Positions 46,286 through 58,320 of a DNA stretch of 64,000 nt are shown in pieces (positions within the stretch are counted from its first letter, which is position 1; each line of letters starts with the position of its first letter). Source of the DNA: Cladorrhinum sp. PSN259 (Eukaryota; Ascomycota; Sordariomycetes; Sordariales; Podosporaceae); contig MU867061.1 in the NCBI GenBank assembly GCA_033725935.1, positions 744,001-808,000 on the forward strand, read 5' to 3'. Position numbers and translations under genes: made by a program. The notes below the pieces were generated by a model. The model did no database searches and was not told the origin of the DNA. It was given only the letters and a program-made list of their open reading frames with translations.

Positions 46286-48017
46286 ATGGGCGTCGTAAAC
46301 CCCTCCTCCTCACAATCCCCCTCCGTCCTCCGTTCCACCCTCTCCTTCCTCGCGTCTCACTACATCCTCCTGACCTTCTCCCTCCTGCTCGTGCGAATCT
46401 TTTCGAGAAGATACCTCTCGCCGCTCCGCAAATACCCGGGTCCATTCCTAGCTTCCTTTTCTCGCCTCTGGAAAGTCAAATCCGTCGCTTCGGGCAGAAC
46501 ACACCTCGAACACATCGACCTCCACAGGAAATATGGCCCCATCGTGCGAATCGCACCCAACGAAGTTTCCGTTGCCTCGCCCGAGGCCGCGCGCACTTTG
46601 CTTTCTGCGGGAAAACGATTCTTCAAGACAGACTTTTACGGAGTCTTCCCGCCGCCCGAGAACCCGGATATCTTCACCGAAGTGAGGGAAGACGTGCACG
46701 CCCAAAAGAAGCGGGTGGCCAACGTGCCTTACTCGATGGCGGCGATGCAGCAGCTCAGCCCCTTCATCAACGACACCATCGAGCTGCTCGCCCGCAAGAT
46801 TGGCGAGCACATCGACCAGACGCCCCAAAAGGTGTTTGACCTGGGCGATTACCTGCACTACTTTGCCTTTGACGTGCTGGGGGAGGTTGCCTTCTCGAGG
46901 TCGTTTGGGTTCCTGGCCGAGGGCAGGGACGTGGACAGCGCGATCAAGACGATAGACAACAGCCAGACGTACAACGGCATAGTGGGGCAGGTCCCCGAGC
47001 TGGATTACCTGCTCAGGAGAAACCCGCTGTGGCAGTTTGTGCCGTGGTTGAGCACCAAGAACGCGCTGATCACGCGCATGGCGCTGGAGGAGATGAAGAG
47101 GAGGATGCCGTTCGACAAGGACAATGCGGGGTTGCTGAGGACGGGGGACGGACGGCAGGACCTGATGGCCAGTCTGATCCAGGGCCACCTGAAGGATCCG
47201 GAGCGGTTTAGGGAGGGGGACGTGTTTGCTGTTGCTCATGGTGCTATGTGAGTATTTTTTTGGTTTTCTTATCACAGTATATATGTATATTGCATTTGTG
47301 AAGATGACTGATGATTTGTTTACTTTTTATAGATTCGCCGGCTCAGACTCGACGGCATCGACGATGCAATCCTTCTTCTGGCACGTCCTCGACTCGGCCC
47401 CCGCCTACCGCAACTTGGTGCAAGAAATCGAAACGGCAGTCAAGGACGGAACGATCCCGGCCGATGGAAACATTTCCTGGAACCAGTCGCAGAATTTGCA
47501 CTACCTCCAGGCTTGTCTGAAGGAAGCCATGCGGGTGCGGCCGGCTGTCGGACTGAATATTACTCGGCTCGTCCCGCCCGAGGGCGCGGAGCTGGACGGA
47601 GTCTTCTTCCCCGGAGGCACGTCGATTGCTGCAAACGGGTGGGTCCTGCATAGGGACAAGGAGACGTTTGGACAGGACGCGGACGAGTTTAGGCCCGAGC
47701 GGTGGTTGGAGGACGAGGAGAAGTCCAAGAAGATGGAGAGGTACATGTTTCAGGTGAGTTTTTCTCTTCAATAACCCTTTACTCCAAGGGATGTGACGAT
47801 GAGGATGACTAACGGAATTGTTTTGTTTTTTCAGTTTGGTGGTGGAAGTCATTTATGCATTGGAAGGAATTTGGCGCTGCTGGAGATCAACAAGGTCGTC
47901 CCGAGGCTGTTGAGAGATTATCGCTTCGAGCTGGCGCACCCTGGTCGTCCGCTCAAGGCTAACTCTTCCTTCTTTGTCGTTCAGTCTGGGTTGGAGGTGT
48001 ACGTAAGGAGGGCGTAG
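46286..48017 (+). CDS. Cytochrome P450 monooxygenase, membrane-anchored
   Basis: Three exons, 46286-47247, 47333-47753 and 47835-48017, 521 residues; introns are 85 and 81 bp. There is an N-terminal membrane anchor (about 26-44, SHYILLTFSLLLVRIF) and a proline hinge (YPGPFLAS). The I-helix motif is AGSDSTAS, the K-helix ExxR motif is in KEAMRVRP, the PERF-like motif is FRPERW, and the haem loop FGGGSHLCIG has Cys469 as the thiolate. The layout resembles the pisatin-demethylase/benzoate-hydroxylase group of fungal class II P450s, which work with NADPH-P450 reductase at the ER. The substrate is unknown. It lies 17 kb from the PKS, so cluster membership is doubtful. Confidence 0.9.
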
Positions 48018-48158
48018 AGTTCTGTACACGATAGGGTAATTATCATCAGCCGCAGGGTTTCGTGTTTTCAATTGTGGATATACATGGGATTACTATTCTA
48101 GGGTGGTGTCACAATAAAGAACTGAATATTCTATGATTCACATTTTTACATTCACATT

Positions 48159-48184
48159 TTCCGGTTATGCCCCATAACGCTTGA
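48159..48184. repeat. Copy of the MITE terminal sequence
   Basis: TTCCGGTTATGCCCCATAAC and following bases match the right end of the 17 kb TIR element (22 of the first 23 bases). No second inverted end is found nearby, so it is a lone end or a degraded copy. It lies between the convergent P450 and LysM genes. Confidence 0.45.
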
Positions 48185-48308
48185 CTCAAACAAGAAAAAT
48201 ATTCACATTCACTGCGAGGGCTTTTCTCTTCTTTTGTCAAAATTAAATTCCCATTTCCCTTGTACATACAAACTACATAATTTCCATCCAGTTTGAGGCT
48301 GTTGATAA

Positions 48309-50187
48309 TCACTTTCCAACACAGACGTACCAACCTTCCCACAGGGCGTCGCAGTTAATCTGGCAGAGACCGCTTAGTAAGAGGTCCAAAGTGCAAAGCA
48401 AGCCACCAATGATGTTGTTTTTGCTCACCGAGGGGTTAAGGGCGTAGCTGGTGTGCGTTTGTGTTAGCGTTCTGTCTCAATGGTAAAGGGGTGAGTCTTT
48501 TCTTTTTGGGGTTGGGGAAGTAAATTCATGAAAAGCCATCACATCACATCACAGTGTAACCGTGAGATTCTTTGGGATAGAGGACAGAACTTACAAATCC
48601 AAAAGCGAAAGGTCATATCTGTTTGCGATCTTGCGGCAGGTGTCATTTTCTTCAACGATGGCGTAGTTGCGGCCTGTGAATTTAGTTGTTAGAACTTGAG
48701 TCCCTCAGAAACTTGGAAGATGATGATGCCCCCTCTGTCATGCAGCTGAGAATTTTAGAATTCCGCCCCTTATTATCTTTAAGAAGCCAAAATAAAAAGG
48801 CTTTCCGGTAAATGAAAATAATGCCAATTTTTTCAAGTTTGTTTGTCGAGTAAAAAGAAAGCCCCTTCTCTTTGTATATATATATATATGTATATATCCT
48901 GCCATAAAAGTCAAGTGTAAACTCCCTCGCATTTGAAAAAAAAAAAAATGAAAAAAAGGATCAAGCACAAGGAGGGGAGGGAGAAACCCATTTTAAATTA
49001 TTAAACTCACAATTACTCGGTGTTCCCGGTAAGGTCTGCGTTGGTTTTCCACCCCCTGCCTGGGTGGTCGTAACGAAAACAGGTCTCGTCGGCGTGGGCA
49101 CGAGCGTCACTCCCCCTCCACCGCCACAAACACCCGTCGTGACGACAGCGGTAACTATCCTCGTCGAAACGGTCGTCAAAACGCTGGTTAGTGTCTCGGT
49201 GATAGGCACGACGGTCTGTACCGTCTTGGTCGTCGTTGTCATCAAGGTCGAGGTTCTAATGCTCGTCAAGGTCTCGAAGGAGGTCTTGATGGTTGTCAAG
49301 GTTACGACTTCGTAGTCTGTTACTGTGACGGGTACTTGGACCGTTCTGGTCACTTGGAGGGTGTTGGTTGTGAGGACTGTCTGGGTGGTGCGGAGGGTTT
49401 CGGTGACGGTTGCTGTCGCCGGAGCACTTTCGTATATCGTGTTGGTTACGGTGACGATGGTTCGGACTGTTTGGTAGGTTGTTGCTGTCACGGTGGCTGG
49501 GGCTGTTTGGACAACCGTGGTACGCACCGTCTCTGTCGTACGGGCTGTTTGGGTTTGTCCGACGGTGTTGGTAATCGTGGTCGTGGCTGTTGCCGTAGCG
49601 GTGTCAGTAGCACTGACACGCACTGTCTGAGTGGTGGTGCTGGTCACAAGTGCGGTTCGTGTGATGGCAACAACAGAAGTCACAGTGACGGTGACGGATC
49701 CAGCTGGAGGGGGTGTAACCGTTGGTGAGGTACCCGGTGTTGAAGCAGACGAGATCGCCCCCGCACCGCAAGTTCCAAACGCCGACTGACAGTTTCCCAG
49801 ACAGTGGTCGGATGTGCTTCCACAGAATCCATAAGCCGAACAGCAGTTTCCGAATGCTGAGCCCTGGCATGTCACCCCCGACCCACAGTTGCCATCTGTG
49901 CTGACTTTCAACCCCGATGTTGGCTGGGTGGGGGCAGCACTGGAGCTGGTGGTTGGAGCGGAATCTGCTGTTCCCTCAATGCAGTAAGAATTCCCAGCTA
50001 CCAATGCCGAGCAGACTATTCCCGGGTTCGAGTTGATGATCTGTCCGACTGTGATGCTTGCCGCTTGTGCGAGAGTGGCACACGTGTCTCCCCGTTTCGC
50101 CTCGATATACTTGGAACATGCTGCTGAGGCCCCTGAAAACAATAAAGCGGAAGCCAATAGGCTTCTCAGGGTTGTTGACGACACCAT
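48309..50187 (-). CDS. Secreted LysM-CBM18-Thr-rich-LysM chitin-binding protein
   Basis: Four exons: complement of 48309-48359, 48429-48447, 48595-48673 and 49011-50187, 441 residues. Exon 3 is only 19 bp and the last intron (69 bp) is in frame. A signal peptide (MVSSTTLRSLLASALLFSGASA) is followed by LysM 1 (about 24-72, YIEAKRGDTCATLA), a hevein-like CBM18 (about 96-142, CCSAYGFCGSTSDHC), a 230-residue Thr/Val-rich linker of VTVT and TVTxT repeats, and LysM 2 (393-441, VEENDTCRKIANRYDLS to DALWEGWYVCV). LysM and CBM18 bind chitin or chito-oligomers; secreted fungal members shield hyphae from chitinases or block chitin-triggered immunity. No catalytic domain is present. The small exons rebuild a normal LysM C-terminus, which supports the model. 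Confidence 0.85.
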
Positions 50188-51011
50188 GGTGAACGAAGGG
50201 CAAACGGTAACTGAAGATCCCCAGAGATCGACAAACCGGGTTAATGGAGGTGTGTGGTGAACCAAAGAGGGGGCAGCCTCAAGTCTCATGTATAGGGCTT
50301 GAACTCTTTATAACATGATTACCTCGCAGCGACAAACCCGGGCCTAGTTGCCGGTCTCTGCCAGCCCTGACAGAAATGAATGGGAATGTTCCATCGCCTA
50401 CGAGGAATTCCCATGGTTGTGTGCGCTACGAATGGCCTGGCTAGCCATCTCTCTTGACGGTTCGTCTCGCCTGGACCACCCTTGGGGTGGGTTAAGCTCT
50501 CAAAAGCGGGAGAGAAATGTTGCACAAGGGGGGACAAATATAGCATCTGGATATTGAAGGTGGTGGCGAGATTTGGGGTTTCTCGGAGTAAACAATTTAT
50601 GGCTAAAGTGCTCCCCGCAAAAAGCAATTTGGCAAGTGCCATCGTCGTCTGTTTTTGTTCAGCTCTACGCGGTCGAGATGGGGTCAATAGGCTAATATCA
50701 CGTCGTATTATTGTTTCCGTCTCTGTCCATTGCTCCATGGTCGCTAATTGTTTGGGCCTGGACCTGCATCGTAACGAGAAGGCTTGATGGCATGTCTGGT
50801 TGGCACGTTGCAATTGTATATAAAAGACTGGTTCCCCTCGCATTGTTGCTGACCTGCATGTTTGGTGACTGTGCCAAATGAAAACAAATGCCTGACGCCA
50901 TTACATTATGAACATAAAAGGAGGGAGATGGGGTATCGCAAAGTATAAAAAGAAAACCAAGAAAAAAAACACAGTCTCCCATTGTCATTCCATGACACTT
51001 TACTGGTGAAA
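50188..51011. other. Intergenic spacer
   Basis: About 0.8 kb between the start of the LysM gene and the end of the zinc-ribbon gene. No gene is supported. Confidence 0.5.
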
Positions 51012-51454
51012 TCATCCCCTCAGTCCTCTCGACAGGACGACTTCCTTGCTGCTCATGGGCGTCGAATTGTCCTCGTGGCTGCGCTGACATTTCTGACACT
51101 TCCCTCCCGTCTCTCGCGGGTGAGGAATCTGGGCGCCGGTAACGGGACAGACGAATACTCGCTTGCTGTACGGCTGGTGCATCTGGAAGCACGACGTGCA
51201 CTCCTTATCTGGTCGTCGTGGGGGCGAGTCAATTCGGTATCCCGTGTTTGGACACACGAAGACGGACTGCCAGATGATGTCGTGGGCGGCTTGGCACTGC
51301 GGACAGAGCCCGAGGGGATAATCGACCTCTTCGCCGGTAGAAGGGCAGTAAAATGATGTCTTTTACTCGTCGTCAGTGGGCACGCAACGTTTATGCAGAG
51401 GTACATGGGAAGGAGAAGATTTACCAGCACCGCTGACGACTGTTTTTGCCCCAT
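51012..51454 (-). CDS. Small protein of three CCCH zinc-ribbon-like repeats
   Basis: Two exons: complement of 51012-51359 and 51425-51454; the intron is 65 bp with a CACTGAC branch site; 125 residues. Three tandem units each read (F)xCPxTG, then CxxCxxxH: Cys15/29/32 with His36, Cys46/64/67 with His71, and Cys81/98/101 with His105. The spacings are CX13CX2CX3H, CX17CX2CX3H and CX16CX2CX3H. Nine Cys and three His would bind three zinc ions. The first exon codes ten residues (MGQKQSSAVL) and the last 20 residues are polar. No signal peptide is seen, so it is likely intracellular. I do not recognise the family; a protein-protein or nucleic-acid adaptor is one guess. The regular repeats and exact splice phase argue that the gene is real. 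Confidence 0.7.
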
Positions 51455-53300
51455 TGTGAGTTGAGATTGGGTGATTGTAATCTACGTGGAGGTGTTGTTG
51501 ATTTTGTTTTGATTTCCTGATCATATGGAGAATTGCGGGCTCGCTATTATATCGACATGATGATGCTCACGCGAAAGGACAGCAGGATGCCGTTGCCTAA
51601 TAACCGTCGTCTTACTTGACCTCACACGCTGTGCGACGTCGAGTCCAGGTTGACTGAGTGGACGTGAGACAGAGGAACAAGAAAAAGTGAGCGGGGATCT
51701 CAGGTTTATGAGAAACGGGATTCGACAGGGCGCACGCAGATCACTGACATCCCATCGTAATCGGACAAACAGGGGGGGCCGTTTCCCTACCACGTGCCAG
51801 CCAAGATGGAGGAACAACGGAACGGCCACCGAGAGGTTCAACACGTGGCTTGGCGGGTCGTGGCAGGGTTCACGGCATTGAGCTGTGGTACTCCAACTGC
51901 AACAGAGAACAAGTCCAGTCTTTCCAAGACTAGAACTCTTCTGTCGAAAAGCGCACCAGTAAAAAACCAAGTCCCCAGTGAGGGGCGCAACATGTCACCT
52001 TGCCACCTCGTGGCATGGGTTGGGAGAGCGTGCAGGAGGACCGAGTGCATGTAACATGCAGTGTCGAGTTCAAATGGGAAGCTGGTCTTATTTGATGCTG
52101 AGCCTACCCTCCGTTGGTACCTCTTACGGTGCTTTAGGCTAATCCCTCCACACGTCCGACCGCGGTGTGTTTCCGGACCGATAGCCCTGCATTTCTCTTC
52201 AAGCTCTGCTCGAAATGTTTCAAGGATTGTTCGCGATTATGATGAGCATCGCCGACCTAATTACGCTGTGACCTGTGCTGTCTACATGTAATCAAGCGAG
52301 GCCGAGGTCTCTCTTCAGCATTGGCCCTTTCATGAAGACACCAAGGCACCAAGAAATATCGTTGCATCCTTGGCACGCCAATTCATCTTGAACTAAGCAA
52401 GAGAGGGGAAAAGAGACGTATCACAAAGGTAATGATCTCACTTCGCTCTCTTCACCAAACCAGGTTCAGAGTTGTCCTTAGTAAGCCCTGCCATGCACCT
52501 GTTGCATGATGCATGTTGCACGCAATCCTCGATTGGTTTGCCGTGGTTTTCTAGTGCGGGTGGTGTGCGCCACAAAACGTGTGCGGAACGTGGTGTCCAA
52601 GGACGGTGAGATGCGATCTCGGCTGGGCTTCTGAAGGATCCCTACATCCCTACTAGCGCTGCCGCGTCGGCCTAACGGATTCCCTAAAAGGCATTCATTT
52701 CCTAGCTTCTTTCCCGCTGACAGGTGGTCGGTGGGCAACTCTTTCGAAAGAATTCAGGGGCAATATCAACCAACAACAAACCCGCCGGGATGTCGAGACT
52801 TATGTAAGTTATGTTTATAGGTGACAGAAGTGTTACACAAAAAACTTTTGCAAATTTAAGTTGACAGATGTATCCATTTCCTTTTCATTGCTCAAAAACC
52901 ATACTTTCTTTTTCCCCTTTTTGTTGTTTTTTCTTTCTTCTTTCAGTAAAGTCATCGTGTCAGTGATGGCGCTTTTTTCTCCTGGGTGTTGAATCTGGAC
53001 TTGAATCTGAACAACTTCATGTTGCACTCGAATATGCCCCCTCATCCCCCATGACTTCCTGCCACGCGTCGATACTACGCACACGCCGACACTTCATCTC
53101 GTCCGCTTCGTCCACTGGTTTAGGCATATCATCATCATCGAACTTGACGGATTAGACAACTCCCACTCGTTGCACCAGGTGCCATCCTTGAAGAAACGGC
53201 GAAGCTGGGCCCCTGATAATATTTCCTGTCCCCTATAGGGGCCAGGGTTGGGGGAAAAGCCTCGATCAAGACTGAACGCCTTCATGATCGGGACTCTCAG
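51455..53300. other. Long intergenic spacer
   Basis: About 1.8 kb with no supported gene, RNA or repeat. Confidence 0.45.
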
Positions 53301-54570
53301 CATCTACCAGCTTGAATTGTAAATGTGGGATGCCCTCTCCAATTTCGGCTTGGTTATCGTGTAGAAGTTTGACACCGGTTTGTAAAGTTCTTGGTCACCC
53401 TCCAAGCCAGGAGTAGGTATTGTTATCGCAGCCGCTTTCCTCGCGACGACCGGGAGCTCCAGAGAGCGCTTGATACGCCGCGAGGAAAGTCTCGGACTCT
53501 TATTTTTGGATTTTGCTTGATCGGCTGCTTGATGATTGTCCGTAAAATATTTGTGATATGTACGTCAGCAGAAGTCAAGAGTTTGGTGACTCGTCTGTGA
53601 GCCAAATTCGGACTGACCTTTCGATTGAAGAATCTGCACGAGAGGCTCAATATACAGGGCAAAGACGTCGTGTATCAGCCTCTCGTCATCTTGATCCAAT
53701 TCCTTCTCAAGTTTGTAACAACCCAAGTTGGTTTTCCGGTTGGGGTGCTCTTCAGTGGGTTCTAAGCGCAAGTCGTCGGAGTCTAAAGAGACTAGTAGTA
53801 CCGACTCCGCGTCCGATTCCGATCTATTAGGCTTAGATGACTCTTCAGAGACACATGTACTGGCCCATATCATCAGGTTACGGAATTTCGCCAGAGATTA
53901 CTATTGGACCAGATTCAATCATTACCATGAGGGTTTTGCGCTCCATGATTTGATGTATCACTTGATTGCCGTCGCGAACTGGAGCCAGTTTCAAGTTCCA
54001 GGGCCAATTAATCTCGAATGGAGGGTCATCAGGATTCGGCTTGGGCTCAAGCAGCGTTGGGGGGATAAGACAATCGTCCATTCCGGCGATAAGACTAATT
54101 GCGTCTAGTGCATCCTCGATCTGCCCGGCCGCGGTGATGGCTCAGCTAAGATGTTCGAGGTAATACACCCGCTCCCACGAAGCCGGGCTTCCCACTCGCC
54201 TGCAACATTGAGATTCGAAATGAAACCATGCATGTTTGTGAATCCAGGAAAGACTTGGTTGAAGAGACGGTTAAGGCACACTGATCCATACAAGTCCAGC
54301 TTCCGAATCCATAATCGTAGATGGCGCGCGCTTTGAACCCAACGGCCTCAAGACAGATGCAAGAATAACTGTGCGATTTCGCATGATCTCTGCCGACGGT
54401 GCACTGGTAGACTCAGTAGGAAGGAGCTTTCGTAGTTGGTGAGCCACCATTCTCTGGGCTTGTCGCAAAACATGGCCCACATGTTGAATTGATGCTTGGT
54501 GAGGGCGTGTTGGGGATTGGATGATATTGAGGAAAATTGGTGAAAGTTGGAAAAGTAGATAGACATAGGT
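53301..54570 (-). other. Possible decayed or unresolved multi-exon gene
   Basis: Several minus-strand fragments look protein-like but sit in different frames: one with LEKELDQDDERLIHDVFALY, one with PPFEINWPWNLKLAPVRDGN and one with KLLPTESTSAPSAEIM. Splice-like signals can be found between some, but I could not join them into one open model with consistent phase. It may be a degraded gene or one with introns I misplace. Confidence 0.25.
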
Positions 54571-55328
54571 ACTTTTACCCCTTCTCACGGGCCTGACTTG
54601 ACTTGCAGCTTCTAGTTGTCTTGATCTAGATGTTTACTCAACTAAATAAGTCGCGGCTAATCTTGTGTCCCCCTTCGGGTCCGGCATAGCAGCTCTGACC
54701 AGCCTCTCCTCTTTGAAGGTGGGCCGAACCAGAATTTTACTCGCTCATCTCATCTTGAAATTGGAGCACATACCTAATCCCCTGTTGGGCCCTTGGCGAT
54801 TCTCGTAGCGATGAACGGAAGTTTTGCCACTCGACAACTGTTGGGAAATGAGGAGGTGCAGTGGCTTTAGGATAACTTCGGGTCGCGTCTTCTAATTCGG
54901 CATCCCTTTCATGCTCGCAAATGTGACCATCTAGCTTCCAACATCCGTAACAACATTACAGCATGTCGTAACCAAACATTTGGGCTGATATCCGTGTCAC
55001 TCTGTTGACTGGAGACATTGGAGCCGCCATCCCATCAAACATGTAGCCGAACAACAACATCATCATTGTAGATTTTTCGCATTATATGAGAGCTTGCAAA
55101 GAACAACAAGAGAAAGAAATGAACAAGGAAATTAAAGAGAACAAGTAAAGAAATCAGATTTTAATGTGCGCAAAGTTTGATCAGGTGTCGATACTGAGAT
55201 AAGGGAACCCCATCGAACCCCCAGTACGTGAACCGTGAACCTTAATTCCTCCAGGACTCCGCAGTCCCCCCACGCACAAAAGCCTTAACATCTTCCACAC
55301 ATCACAATTTGCAGTGGCTATCTATGAA
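54571..55328. other. Intergenic spacer
   Basis: No gene is supported. A sequence resembling a splice acceptor (CACAATTTGCAG) lies just before the next start codon, so that gene could have an upstream exon in this region. Confidence 0.4.
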
Positions 55329-56269
55329 ATGTTGAGGGCGCGAGGATCATCACTCCCGTCGGACGAGGAAAACGATTGCGGTCCGATCTGCAGAATGCTC
55401 AAAGCGTCAGGAGCAGTGCTGTTACACATTGAGAGCTGCTTTCCGAAGCCATCCCAGGGCGGAAGGAGGAACCCTTGCGTGCCCACACTCCGTCGTGGCC
55501 CGTTGCATACGCGTTTCATGGAGTACAGTTACATGTGCTCTTGCTCGCCCGAGGGGGAGGATGCGCCAGATTGGTTCTGGATCGATAACGTTCTTCCGGC
55601 CGGACCCGAGGTTGAAAATGTGTTTGTGCGCGTGCGACTCCTGGATGGCGAAGATGACTTTTGGGATTATCCGCACTTGGCCAGTGACTTTGAGTATGGC
55701 TCGTCCTCTTATGAAGACTCAGACTCAGACTCAGACTCAGACTCAGACGAGGAAGACGATCAAGACGAAACAAGATTTCCCGAGTACCAACAAGTATCTC
55801 TGGGTGATATGCGGGACGACATCATGGAGGAGTTGGCAGGTTTGCTCTTTGAAGCAAGTAAGTGGTAGTTATTAACCAAGACCAACTGCTTGATCTGTTA
55901 CTGACTGCCAGTCCTGCGACAGAATTGATGCTCGAAGCCCTGACTCGTCTAGAGGCTGCACCGCCAGAAATTGGTGACGTCGTGAGGGGAATGATGAGGT
56001 CAATTCCTCGCGGGATATTTGACCTGCACGTCGAGCAATACGAAGGAATGTTACGGATCCACAATTCCCGTAGGGCAATGGACAAAGAGGCGGTTTTGCA
56101 TCATGGGTATTCCGAGCTGGAGTACATGGTGAACGTCGGCTTGAAGAATTCCTGGTCGAGGTATGCTCGCATCGTCGCGGGGATAGAGGGAGGACTCGGA
56201 ACTTTCACTCGGAACCAGGCTACACCTCAGGCTGTCATTGAGAGGATTTCAGGGTTATCACTTGACTAG
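55329..56269 (+). CDS. Acidic protein of unknown function
   Basis: Two exons, 55329-55857 and 55923-56269, 291 residues; the intron is 65 bp (GTAAGT donor, acceptor GCGACAG). The intron end was chosen for reading phase. The first half is globular with several Cys; residues of about 130-155 are a Ser-Asp repeat (SDSDSDSDSDEED) coded by a GACTCA hexanucleotide repeat at 55717-55749. The second half is helical (LMLEALTRLEAAPPEIGDVV). No signal peptide, TM segment or known domain is seen. A splice-acceptor-like sequence precedes the ATG, so the N-terminus may be longer. Confidence 0.5.
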
Positions 56270-56290
56270 AAGTGGATATACATGAATACA

Positions 56291-57695
56291 TCAGACAATC
56301 GGCTTCCCGGCGGGTTGCATAAACGTCAGATTGACGGTTTGACACCCGCTCGGAGGAGCCGATAAGACATTGCTCCCATCCAGCACATCACCGAGAAAGT
56401 CAAACGACCGCTGGCGTCCGTTGGTGAGCTCGTCATTGTGGCCGCCCCAGTTGTTGCGATGGTAGAGGATGTTCGCCCCCCGATCACAAAGCCTCTGAAC
56501 CAAGGCGTCCATATCTTTGATGGGAGCCATGTCATCTTGAACGGCTTGATACATGAACAGTTTGGTGTTGGGATCTCCAAATGCGCCCATCGTGCCCTCT
56601 CTGAGGAACATGTCGACGAGACCCGGCGCCTCCAAGTCGGATTTACCGCCGATGAAATAGGCGTAGACATCCACATAGCAAAAGTAAAGAAGAGAATCCC
56701 AGCCGGACATGTAGCTGGCCCAAAAGAACTCGGTGGCGTTGTAAGGACCGGACGGGTTTAGGCGGCTGAGGATATACTCTCTTTGTACCGCTTCAAAGCC
56801 ATAACAATGATTCAGTCAGCACGTCTCTCCAAGAAAGGGATGAATGGGTGTGACTTGACTTACGGTACTGGCTTGTGACTCCAATGATTCCTTGGACTAG
56901 CAACCCTGCCACTTGGGTCTGCGTGAGTATCTGGCCCGACATGCCCACATTCGACGCCAGACCTCCAATAGCGGCACCCGCAATCTTCAGGTCGGGCGCA
57001 TACTTGGCAGCAGACTCGACGGCCGCCTCGGTAGCGGATGCGCCGTTGCTGTAACCCCAAAGCGCAACACGTGTATTTTGGAGCCCAAACTCGGTCTTGG
57101 CTGCGGCCACAACGGCACGAACCGAATCGAGAGTGATGTAGCCGGCAACAATGTTGGCGCCGTACGAGGCCAGAGGACCTTCAAAATCCGGGACAGACAC
57201 CCACCAGCCCCGTGCAAGGGCGACGGCCATTTCGCCATAAGGCTCACCCCATTGGAGACCGAAACTGGGACTGGCGTCCAGACAGGAGGTGTCGTAGGGG
57301 AGCTGATAGGAGAGAATCCCTTGCGTGCAGTTGGCACTGCCGGTGCTGTTTAAGCTGCAGCGCGGTTTGGTTGGCATGAAGACAGTCGTGACGCCCCAGG
57401 TGGCGTTATCTAGGCTGTTGGTGGAGCGAAAGAGGACCTGAAAGGTCTCCTGAACGTTTGCAATGGGGATCCGAGTCAGGTTGTATGCGTGATGTCGAAC
57501 CTTCAGGACCGTGCCTGGCGTTGCGGCTTCCCATCCTTCCGGCGCTTTGTACCAAGGATCCCAGGAAGGAAGGGGAAGATAGGTTCCCGGGTCGTCAGCC
57601 TGACTGGTGTGCTTGTTGTGTGTGAACTGCCATGATGCTCCCACGGCAGCTGCTAAGCAGTTCCAGAGAAGCAAGAGAGATACCACCAGTGTCAT
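56291..57695 (-). CDS. Secretory lipase (LIP family)
   Basis: Two exons: complement of 56291-56790 and 56864-57695, 443 residues; the intron is 73 bp with a CTGAC branch site. The signal peptide is MTLVVSLLLLWNCLAAAVGA. The alpha/beta hydrolase nucleophile motif GYSNGAS places Ser216; the following segments (AAVESAAKYAPDLKIAGAA) and the C-terminal RGANILYHRNNWGGHNDE, with a likely catalytic His, follow the secretory lipase family of Candida and filamentous fungi. These enzymes hydrolyse triacylglycerols outside the cell. Several N-glycosylation sequons are visible. Length matches the family. Confidence 0.88.
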
Positions 57696-58320
57696 GTTTG
57701 GGGTGGTTGAGGGAAATTCAAGTTTTTGCGTTGCTCAAAGAGAAACTGTATATGAATCATTAACTTGGTACCTACCGGATATCCTTGATATATCCCATCG
57801 ATCCCCAATCGGCGAATGCCAAGTAACGTTACCGGTAAATGACACTCTAATATGCACATGTGCCGACCCTCTATCCCGTGTTCTAGAACCTTAGTAGGGC
57901 ATATATTCCTTTGAGATCGTTCTAATTAAAGAAGGTCTTATCTCCCGCCCACAAACGACGGGAACCTGGTTCCTTACGAATTCCTGCAATTTTCCCCGCC
58001 CGGAAAGTGAGTGCGGGAAACGATTTTTACCTCTTCCAAATGAAATGGTCCATTGCTTTATGATAATGAAAGATTGGACGGTTGGTGTGGGAGCCCTTTC
58101 GCGGCTAATCGCCACGGTTGACCTATGTCTCTGTCCTGTGAGTGGTCGGTGGTCTCGGATCGCTCCGAGATCTGATATTGGCTCGGACAATTCCCTATTC
58201 TGTAGGGTTGGACTAATATAAAGTCAGGGGACAATCACTGACTTGCAGAAGCATCAAAGCAGCATCTCACTTCGCCATCTCTGTACCTAGGCTCCATTTC
58301 ACCAGTCATCAACCTACACC
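57696..58320. other. Divergent spacer (lipase / DUF3237)
   Basis: About 0.6 kb between the divergent starts of the lipase and the DUF3237 gene. No gene is seen. Confidence 0.5.

Noticed and set aside
46286..48017. Assigning the P450 to the polyketide cluster.
   Set aside because: It is 17 kb from the PKS, with unrelated genes (Ppo, PPT1, FHA protein) between.
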